NCBI GenBank assembly: GCA_003224835.1
Contig: QHZX01000175.1
Span: 1-21,252 of the forward strand
Length of the DNA stretch: 21,252 nucleotides
Origin: Acidobacteriota bacterium
GTDB taxonomy: Bacteria > Acidobacteriota > Terriglobia > Terriglobales > Acidobacteriaceae
Direction of reading: 5' to 3'
A program made the translations under genes and the position numbers. Shown piece after piece: positions 15,397-21,252 of this stretch; position 1 is the first letter of the stretch; every line of letters starts with the position of its first letter. Under the pieces are notes generated by a model. It was given only the letters and a program-made list of their open reading frames with translations, ran no database searches and was not told the DNA's origin.

Positions 15397-15545
15397 CAGT
15401 TATTGTAACCAGCGGGTCGGGAAAGCGCGGGCCACGCAACCAGAGTTTTTCTGGTCTTTTCCGGGAACCCGATGCATCTAAACGGTTAAGTGTGATGTGA
15501 CCCGGCATCAGTAGGCGGATGTTACATTACTTCCAGAACATCTAA
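15397..15545. promoter_or_regulatory. Divergent control region between queF and the efflux adaptor gene
   Basis: This stretch holds two near-identical 12-mers, ATCTAAACGGTT (15476-15487) and ATCTAAATGGTT (15540-15551, covering the adaptor start codon), 64 nt apart, and an inverted repeat TGATG-N8-CATCA (15493-15510). These could be operator sites for the adaptor operon. I found no convincing -35/-10 pair. Confidence 0.35.
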
Positions 15546-16796
15546 ATGGTTCAAAATGGCCGAAAATCGGGCTTCTTCGCCCAGCGACGGTGGATTTTGT
15601 GGCTTGCTGCCGCTGTTGTCGCTGTCATCCTGCTGGCGTCGTTTGCGTGGCGAGATGATTCAGTCAGCGTAATTACAGCCACAGTCAAGCGTGGCAACAT
15701 TCGAAGCTTGATCTCAACTAACGGAAAAGTTGAGCCGATTAATAATTTTGAGGCGCATGCCCCTACTGGCACCGTGGTCAAAAGAGTCCTGGTGAAAGAG
15801 GGCGATCACGTCAAGCAAGGACAGCTGCTGGTAGAGCTCGATGCCGCAACGGCCGAAAGTCAAGCAGCGCAGGCTCTCGCGCGAATTCGCGGTTCCGAAG
15901 CTGACATGCACGCCATTGAACATGGCGGCACACAGGAGGAAGTGCTCACGATTCAAGCGCAAATGGTCAAGGCGGTGGCCGATCGCGATGCAGCCCAACG
16001 AAACCTCGATGCATTGCAGAGGCTGCAGCAAACCGGAGCCGCCTCGCCCGGAGAAGTTCGTGCGGGACAGGCGCAGCTTTCAACCGCCGAAGCCCAGGTG
16101 AAATTACTGCAATCGAAACAGAATGAGCGTTATTCACGGCCGGAGATATCGAGTGTCCAGGCGAAGCAATCTGAGGCGCAGAGCGCATATTCGGCGACAC
16201 AGGATATTCTCCGGCAGCTTGTGATTCGGGCGCCGTTCGCGGGTGTTGTTTATTCCCTTCCGGTGCGACAGGGCACTTATGTAAACCCTGGAGATTTAGT
16301 TTTGCAGGAAGCCGATCTGTCGAAGATTCTGGTGCGCGCATATGTGGATGAGCCGGATGTCGCGCGACTTTCGCCGGGGCAAAGAATAGAAGTGACCTGG
16401 GACGCTGTGCCGGGTCGCATCTGGACTGGCGCGGTGAGTTCCATCCCTGCAGCAGTGAAGCTCCATGGCACCCGCAATGTCGGTGAGACAACTTGCACAG
16501 TCCCCAACCAGGATTTCAAGTTATTGCCGAATATCAACGTCGGAGTGACTATTGTGACCGCGGAGCACGATCACGTGCTTATCGTCCCGCGCGAAGCTCT
16601 GCGCATGGATGCCGGCAAGCCTTATCTTTACGTGGTCGCTAACAATGAGATCCAGCAGCGAAATGTGGAGACAGCGATCTCAGATCTCACCAAGGCTGAG
16701 ATCACCAGTGGAGTGTCCGAGGGCATGAAGGTCGCTCTCAGTGCAGTGAATTCCAAACCTTTGCACGATCATATTCCAGTGAAAGTGGTGCAATAG
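15546..16796 (+). CDS. HlyD/MFP-family periplasmic efflux adaptor
   Basis: This 416-residue protein has an N-terminal membrane anchor (about 17-34). The first half of a lipoyl domain follows (VEPINNFEAHAPTGTVVKRVLVKEGDHVKQGQLLVELD, about 62-99), then a long alpha-helical hairpin rich in Ala, Gln and Glu (about 100-215). The second lipoyl half is IRAPFAGVVYSLPVRQGTYV (about 228-247), then a beta-barrel (ILVRAYVDEPDVARLSPGQ) and a membrane-proximal domain up to the C-terminus. Such adaptors link an inner-membrane ABC or RND pump to a TolC-type duct. The TolC-like gene is two genes downstream, but no pump gene is present. The TPR gene follows after 2 nt. Confidence 0.9.
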   Translation: MVQNGRKSGFFAQRRWILWLAAAVVAVILLASFAWRDDSVSVITATVKRGNIRSLISTNGKVEPINNFEAHAPTGTVVKRVLVKEGDHVKQGQLLVELDAATAESQAAQALARIRGSEADMHAIEHGGTQEEVLTIQAQMVKAVADRDAAQRNLDALQRLQQTGAASPGEVRAGQAQLSTAEAQVKLLQSKQNERYSRPEISSVQAKQSEAQSAYSATQDILRQLVIRAPFAGVVYSLPVRQGTYVNPGDLVLQEADLSKILVRAYVDEPDVARLSPGQRIEVTWDAVPGRIWTGAVSSIPAAVKLHGTRNVGETTCTVPNQDFKLLPNINVGVTIVTAEHDHVLIVPREALRMDAGKPYLYVVANNEIQQRNVETAISDLTKAEITSGVSEGMKVALSAVNSKPLHDHIPVKVVQ

Positions 16797-16798
16797 AA

Positions 16799-17764
16799 AT
16801 GCGTTGCTTGTTGTCGCTTCTAGTTATCGGCGTTGTCGGAGTTTCAATCGCTACTGCCGGAGCCGATGAAACCGCTCCTTCTTTGATCGCGAATGGCCGC
16901 GTGGACGAGGCAATTGCCAGTTTGCACGGGCAAATCAGCGCGTCGCCAAATGATGCTCAGGCACACAATCTGTTGTGCCGGGCCTATTTCAGTTTAGGAG
17001 AGTGGGACCGCGGAATTTCTGATTGCGAGAGGGCGGTCGCGCTTGCTCCGAACAACAGCCAGTTCCATTTGTGGCTGGGCAGAATTTACGGCGAGAAGGC
17101 CGACACTGCCAGTTTTATGACAGCCGCAGGACTAGCTCGCAGAGTCCGCAGCGAGTTTGAAATTGCGGTTCGTCTAAGTCCGAACAATGTGGACGCGCGT
17201 AGTGACTTGGCGGAATTTTATATCGAGGCACCGGCAATTGTCGGGGGCGGACAGGGCAAAGCAGAAGCGCAGGCAAACTCATTGGTCACCATCGATCCAG
17301 CTTGCGCCCATTTTGTAAAAGCCCGAATTGCCGAGAAGAAAGGCAACTTTGCTGCAGCCGAACGGGAGTACCACGAGGCGATCGCCGTTGGTCACGGCAG
17401 TGCCAGCGCGTGGCTGAATCTGGGACTGTTTTATAAACACCGGGCTCAATTCGACCAGATGGAGCAGGCGCTCCAACACGTACGTACGTCTCGGCTCGAT
17501 CGGTCCGACGCGCTGGTAGATGCTGCGGAAATCCTGATCCATGCGCAGCGAAACCTGCCCGAAGCAAAGCAGTTGCTGCAGGCATATCTGGCCTCGAGCT
17601 CGCTGGTCGAACAGGCCCCAGCATTCAAGGTCCATTTCCTTCTCGGGAATACACACGAAAAACTTGGCCACAAGCAGGACGCGGTATCTGAATACAAGCT
17701 TTCGTTGTCTTTGGCGAAAGAATTCCGGCCAGCTCAGCAGGCTTTGCAGCGCGTGAGCCGATAG
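16799..17764 (+). CDS. Secreted TPR-repeat protein
   Basis: This 321-residue protein has a signal peptide (about 1-20, IATAGADE) and tetratricopeptide repeats over most of its length. Visible repeats are near 53-86 (AQAHNLLCRAYFSLGEWDRG), 87-130, 170-203 (AHFVKARIAEKKGNFAAAER), 204-235 (SAWLNLGLFYKHRAQFDQ) and 277-310 (KVHFLLGNTHEKLGHKQDA). It probably works in the periplasm as a scaffold. It starts 2 nt after the adaptor stop and precedes the TolC-like gene, so it is part of that operon. It may connect or stabilise the export complex; that is inference from position. No enzymatic motif is seen. Confidence 0.85.
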   Translation: MRCLLSLLVIGVVGVSIATAGADETAPSLIANGRVDEAIASLHGQISASPNDAQAHNLLCRAYFSLGEWDRGISDCERAVALAPNNSQFHLWLGRIYGEKADTASFMTAAGLARRVRSEFEIAVRLSPNNVDARSDLAEFYIEAPAIVGGGQGKAEAQANSLVTIDPACAHFVKARIAEKKGNFAAAEREYHEAIAVGHGSASAWLNLGLFYKHRAQFDQMEQALQHVRTSRLDRSDALVDAAEILIHAQRNLPEAKQLLQAYLASSSLVEQAPAFKVHFLLGNTHEKLGHKQDAVSEYKLSLSLAKEFRPAQQALQRVSR

Positions 17765-17836
17765 CTTTGCCTGGCGAGGACTACTCGACGAGATCTATCT
17801 CAGTAATCAACTTTATTTCACACCGAAGGTGAGGCT

Positions 17837-18364
17837 ATGAAACCTGCCCTGGGTAGGGTTCGCGTGTGTTTGTACTCGCTGCTGACGACTTTGGTGGCAA
17901 TATGCACCGCGTTCCCAGTCGCTGCGGAGACGATTTCCTTGAAGCGCGCAGTCGAACTTGCGTTAGCGCACAGTCCCGCGGCAGCACAAGCGAAGGCAGA
18001 CAATCAGCGGGCATTCGCCTCTTATCGGGAAGCCAAGGACCAGTATTTACCCCAACTCATGATCGGTTCCGGCCTCGGCGATTCGTGGGGATATCCATTG
18101 AGCTTGGAGGGATCGGCGCCATCATTGGTCAATATCAACGCACAGTCCGCATTGTTCAACCCTGCACTGCGAGATTTTATCCGGGCCGCGCGCAATGAAT
18201 ACAAAGCGATGGCAGAGGAAAGCAAAGACCGACACAACCAGATTGTTCAGGACACAGTGCTTGTTTATCTGAGGTCGCGGAACAGCGGGTGCAAGCGGGC
18301 GTTGATAGTGAGCAAACGGGCAAGCAAGCGCGGTTGGCGAGTGCGCGTGCGCATTTGCGCCTAA
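17837..18364 (+). pseudogene. 5' part of a disrupted TolC-family outer-membrane factor
   Basis: The frame starts at ATG 17837 with a good GGTGAGG site. It has a signal peptide ending VAA before Glu31, then the TolC-family N-terminus: ISLKRAVELALAHSPAAAQAKAD, QYLPQLMIGSGLG, and helix residues up to QDTVLVYL (about 18271). After that the frame turns into unrelated basic sequence (RSRNSGCKRALIVSKRASKR) and stops at 18364. The natural continuation is in the -1 frame, beginning EVAEQRVQAGVDSEQTG. About 25-30 residues of helix expected between YL and EVAEQ are also missing, pointing to a deletion of 3n+1 nt at about 18268-18273. Confidence 0.8.
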
Positions 18365-19086
18365 TTCAGGCAGAAGGCTCGATTGACGTGTTACGAACGA
18401 CCTTGTCACAGCTGACCGGCGTGCCGGTTAATTCGTTAGGTACGGCCCCCGATTCAGTGCCGTCGTTGCCCGAAGTGCCAAAGAGTGGTGATCCCGCCAA
18501 GGCACAAGAATCAAGTCCTGCAGTCTTGTTTGCGCAGCAACATGCGATTGCCCAAAGTTTCAGGGCGCGCGGAGAGCACCGGTCACTGTGGCCATCAGTT
18601 GATTTCGCTACGCAGTACGCGGTGCTGGCAAAATTTAATAACTGGACGCAGTTTTTTCCCAATAACGTATTCGAGCGAAATAATGCGACGGTGGGAGTGG
18701 TGATCCGCTTTCCTTTTTTCAATCCTTCCCAGCACGCTCACGCGCAGGTAGCCGACGCTGAAGCTATTCGGGCGAACAAAGAAGTGGAAGCCACTAAGAA
18801 CCAAGTCTCCCAGCAGGAACTCAAGCTGCGGCGCTCCGTCGAGCAATTGCAAGCGGCCCAACAGGTTTCTGAGCTGGAATATGAGATCGCACAATCGAAT
18901 GTTGAAGCGGTCGATATTCGCATAAAGTCGGGGACGGCTACCGTGAACGAAGGCGAGCAGGCGCGGACCGAATTGTACGCAAAATACAACGCATTACAGG
19001 ACGCAAATTTCGAGTTGCTGCGCGCGCGGGTGAACCTTCTACGTATGACGGGAGAGCTGGAATCCTGGGTAGATCGAGCCAAGTAG
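18289..19086 (+). pseudogene. 3' part of a disrupted TolC-family outer-membrane factor
   Basis: Recognisable TolC-family sequence starts at about 18271 (EVAEQRVQAGVD) and runs to TAG 19084. It includes the helix ARLASARAHLRLIQAEGSI, a beta-barrel strand region (NATVGVVIRFPFF), the second coiled-coil helix pair (NQVSQQELKLRRSVEQLQ, then YEIAQSNVEAVDIRIKSGTA) and the closing NLLRMTGELESWVD. The GTG at 18289 is only the first possible start in this frame and lies inside a helix, so a stand-alone product would lack the signal peptide and could not form a duct. Together with the 5' part it represents one gene of the adaptor-TPR operon. Confidence 0.8.
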
Positions 19087-19296
19087 GGCAGCTCTGGCGG
19101 GCAGGCTTTTTGCACTATTCGGTGCTCCCATACGCCGTTCAGGGCGAAGGCATTGCATGACGTTGAACCGCGCTTTAGGCTTAAGTATCCAAGAAAGGAA
19201 TTCCTGACCTGCGCCCTAGGGTTTCCCAGAAGGTGACCTACTGGATGCGCAAACCCCTGGCCTTCAGCCCGCGAATGTTAAGATAAGAACTTACCT

Positions 19297-20781
19297 ATGC
19301 CCTTAAAAACATTGTTTCTGAATCCCCCTTCGTTTGAGAATTTTGATGGCGGAGCGGGCTCCCGTTGGCCTGCGACTCGCGAGATTGAGTCGTATTGGTA
19401 TCCGGTATGGCTGGCTTATCCAACTGGCATGATTGAGGGTGCACGGCTGCTCGACGCCCCCCCACACCATGTTTCTGCGGAAGAGACCATCAACATTGCC
19501 AAGGAATATGAGTTCCTGGTGCTTTATACCAGCACGCCGGGATTCCCGGGAGACATTCGGCTGGCAGAGCGGATTAAGCAATCGAATCCCAATATCAAAA
19601 TTGCTTTCGTGGGCCCGCACGTCACAGTCCTCCCGGAGCAGTCTTTAAAAGAGGGACGCGCCATTGATTTCGTAGTGCGCAAGGAATTCGATTACGCGGT
19701 AAAAGAATTTGCAGACGGTAAGCCGGTAGATGAGATTCTCGGAGTTTCCTATCGGAAGAATGGATCGGCAGGGCACAACGCCGACCGGCCGCAGCTTCAA
19801 GACCTCGATTCCCTTCCTCACGTTACCGATATCTATCATCGCGACCTGGACGTACGCCGCTATAACGTTCCGTTTCTCCTTCATCCCTATGTGTCGCTTT
19901 ACACAACTCGTGGATGTCCGGCGCAGTGCACATTCTGTTTGTGGCCGCAGACGACCAGCGGACATGCGTGGCGGAAGCGGTCCACCGACGATGTAGCCCG
20001 CGAGATGGCCAAAGCCAAAGAATACTGGCCATACGTGAGGGAATTTTTCTTCGACGACGATACGTTTAATATCCAAAAGGCGCGGACAGTCGAGCTGTGT
20101 GCCAAGCTGAAGCCTCTGAAGCTCACATGGTCCTGCACTTCACGAGTCACGACCGACTACGAAACGCTAAAGGCGATGCGCGAAGCCGGATGTCGGCTCC
20201 TCATTGTGGGTTATGAATCCGGAGATGCGCAGATCCTCAAGAATATTAAGAAAGGCGCAACTCTGGAGCGCGCCCGCCAGTTTACAAAGGATGCCCACAA
20301 ACTAGGACTAGTGATTCACGGCGACTTTATTCTTGGCTTGCCGGGAGAAACTCGCGAAACTATCCAGAACACCATGGCATTTGCCAAAGAGCTGGATGTT
20401 GAGACCATCCAGGTCTCGGTTGCTCATGCTTATCCGGGAACCGAGCTTTATGACTTCGCTGTGAAAAATAATTTCATGGTGAAAGGGAGCATGGTTGATG
20501 CAGGTGGTCACCAGTTGGCTCACATCGAGTATCCAGGGCTGCCCGCAGACGAGATCCTGCATTCCGTCCATCGTTTCTATGACGAGTATTACTTCCGCCC
20601 GAAAGCGGTTTTTCGCATCTTGAGAAAAGCGGCGTTCAACTCTGGAGATCGCAAGCGGCTCTACAAAGACGCCAAGACGTTCCTGAAAGTGAGAGCAATG
20701 CGGAACAAACTGGTGAAAGACAACGCCGAAGGAAAACCGCAGACCGCTGCTCCGCCGCCACCGGAAACCGTGCAGGTCTAA
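19297..20781 (+). CDS. hpnJ: Hopanoid-associated radical SAM enzyme HpnJ
   Basis: In hopanoid-producing bacteria hpnJ is needed for the bacteriohopanetetrol cyclitol ether head group, acting after HpnI and HpnK. The 494-residue protein starts with the characteristic LFLNPPSFENFDGGAGSRWP (6-25). A cobalamin-binding-type N-terminal domain follows (about 40-145, AFVGPHVTVLPEQ), then the radical SAM domain with the 4Fe-4S ligands Cys207, Cys211 and Cys214 (RGCPAQCTFCLWPQT), FFDDDTF (250-256) and VGYESGD. A basic C-terminal tail ends in a Pro-rich stretch. The start is ATG 19297. A small transporter gene follows 6 nt later. The other hpn genes are not in this window and may lie to the right. Confidence 0.93.
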   Translation: MPLKTLFLNPPSFENFDGGAGSRWPATREIESYWYPVWLAYPTGMIEGARLLDAPPHHVSAEETINIAKEYEFLVLYTSTPGFPGDIRLAERIKQSNPNIKIAFVGPHVTVLPEQSLKEGRAIDFVVRKEFDYAVKEFADGKPVDEILGVSYRKNGSAGHNADRPQLQDLDSLPHVTDIYHRDLDVRRYNVPFLLHPYVSLYTTRGCPAQCTFCLWPQTTSGHAWRKRSTDDVAREMAKAKEYWPYVREFFFDDDTFNIQKARTVELCAKLKPLKLTWSCTSRVTTDYETLKAMREAGCRLLIVGYESGDAQILKNIKKGATLERARQFTKDAHKLGLVIHGDFILGLPGETRETIQNTMAFAKELDVETIQVSVAHAYPGTELYDFAVKNNFMVKGSMVDAGGHQLAHIEYPGLPADEILHSVHRFYDEYYFRPKAVFRILRKAAFNSGDRKRLYKDAKTFLKVRAMRNKLVKDNAEGKPQTAAPPPPETVQV

Positions 20782-20787
20782 GGGCAG

Positions 20788-21213
20788 GTGAATTCCCGCA
20801 AGTATCTAGTTCTCGCCGGCGTTAGCGTATTTGCGCCTTTGGGCGATTCCCTGCTTTCGTATGGCATGAAGCAGGTTGGTAATATTTCCCTGAAGAATTT
20901 CCCTGACCTGCTGCTTGCAATAACGAATCCCTGGGTGGGTCTGGGGATTGTTTTTCTGTGTGGTTTTTTTGCTTCCTACATGATCGCGCTTTCCTGGGCG
21001 GATCTGACGTACGTGCTACCTGCAAGTTCTCTGGGGTATGTGCTTCTGGCCCTCATTGCGCGATTTGCCCTGCACGAGCGGATCAGCCTGATGCGGTGGC
21101 TTGGGATCGCTTTGGTGTCGGCGGGTGTCGGGTTCGTCACCAGCGGCCCAGAGCGGACGAGCGGGGCACCGCGCCAATTCGCGAATGACGATGTGGCGGC
21201 GGAGCCTTCGTGA
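20788..21213 (+). CDS. Four-helix EamA/SMR-like transporter
   Basis: This 141-residue protein has about four membrane segments (about 7-27, 45-68, 72-95, 101-118), with ALSWADLTYVLPASSLGYVL and ARFALHERISLMRWLGIALVSAGV typical of the drug/metabolite transporter superfamily. Proteins of this size work as dimers; ArnE/ArnF, which flip aminoarabinose-undecaprenyl phosphate, are a close parallel. It starts at GTG 20788 with AGGG upstream and sits 6 nt after hpnJ, which suggests a role in moving a hopanoid or its sugar donor. A polar tail of about 25 residues ends the protein. Confidence 0.82.
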   Translation: MNSRKYLVLAGVSVFAPLGDSLLSYGMKQVGNISLKNFPDLLLAITNPWVGLGIVFLCGFFASYMIALSWADLTYVLPASSLGYVLLALIARFALHERISLMRWLGIALVSAGVGFVTSGPERTSGAPRQFANDDVAAEPS

Positions 21214-21252
21214 TCAAACACGCAATCAGTAATCTGAACGGCTGGCTGGCAA
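21210..21252 (+). CDS. 5' end of the next gene in the hpnJ operon
   Basis: A GTG at 21210 overlaps the transporter stop by 4 nt (GTGA) and opens a frame that runs off the window (MIKHAISNLNGWLA). The overlap is typical of translational coupling. Fourteen residues are too few to identify it. Confidence 0.45.
   Translation, partial: MIKHAISNLNGWLA

Noticed and set aside
14925..17780. Shared 12-mer TGGCGAGGACTA upstream of the MFS gene and after the TPR gene
   Set aside because: Different strand and context, with no symmetry; probably chance.
1..21252. tRNA, rRNA, CRISPR, insertion-sequence or attachment-site signals
   Set aside because: No T-loop-like GGTTCGA context with a cloverleaf, no regular spacer-repeat array, no transposase and no terminal inverted repeats were recognised by eye.

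Overview
The window looks like a chromosomal segment of an Acidobacteriota (Terriglobia/Koribacter-like) bacterium. This is inferred from gene content, not from a marker gene: hopanoid HpnJ, a PEP-CTERM protein, a paired RsbW-type kinase and STAS antagonist, a PagL-type barrel domain, a QueF, and moderately high GC. There is no rRNA, tRNA, CRISPR array, insertion sequence or phage gene that I can see.

Layout. 1-1100: the last codons of an unidentified gene, then on the minus strand a short HicB antitoxin, an overlapping HicA toxin and a small membrane-anchored protein. 1116-3344 (minus): an SDR oxidoreductase followed by a secreted alpha/beta-hydrolase fused to a PagL-like outer-membrane barrel. 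3463-6160 (plus): a glutaredoxin-like protein, a CtpA-type S41 protease ending at a clear terminator, and a short A24 prepilin peptidase. 6164-8040 (minus): an AMIN/STN periplasmic protein and a PEP-CTERM protein whose frame is broken. 8345-11083: glmU facing an APC permease. 11224-12532 (plus): a partner-switching pair (RsbW-like kinase, STAS antagonist missing its N-terminus) and a secreted OB-fold protein. 12492-15393 (minus): QueF, and an MFS transporter translationally coupled to a membrane GT2 glycosyltransferase. 15546-19086 (plus): an HlyD/MFP adaptor, a TPR protein and a TolC-like outer-membrane factor with an internal deletion and frameshift. 19297-21252 (plus): hpnJ, a four-helix EamA/SMR-like transporter, and the start of another gene overlapping it by 4 nt.

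Most of the window is housekeeping or ordinary accessory content. The points most worth a second look are: the esterase-PagL fusion, with an apparent fossil signal-peptide cleavage site at the joint and the PagL Glu replaced; three separate gene lesions (PEP-CTERM frameshift, STAS 5' deletion, TolC internal deletion), which could be lineage decay or assembly error; the adaptor-TPR-TolC operon with no inner-membrane pump; the nearly leaderless promoter of hicBA; and the HpnJ-linked small transporter, a candidate hopanoid or glycolipid flippase. I did not find a clearly new multi-gene system.
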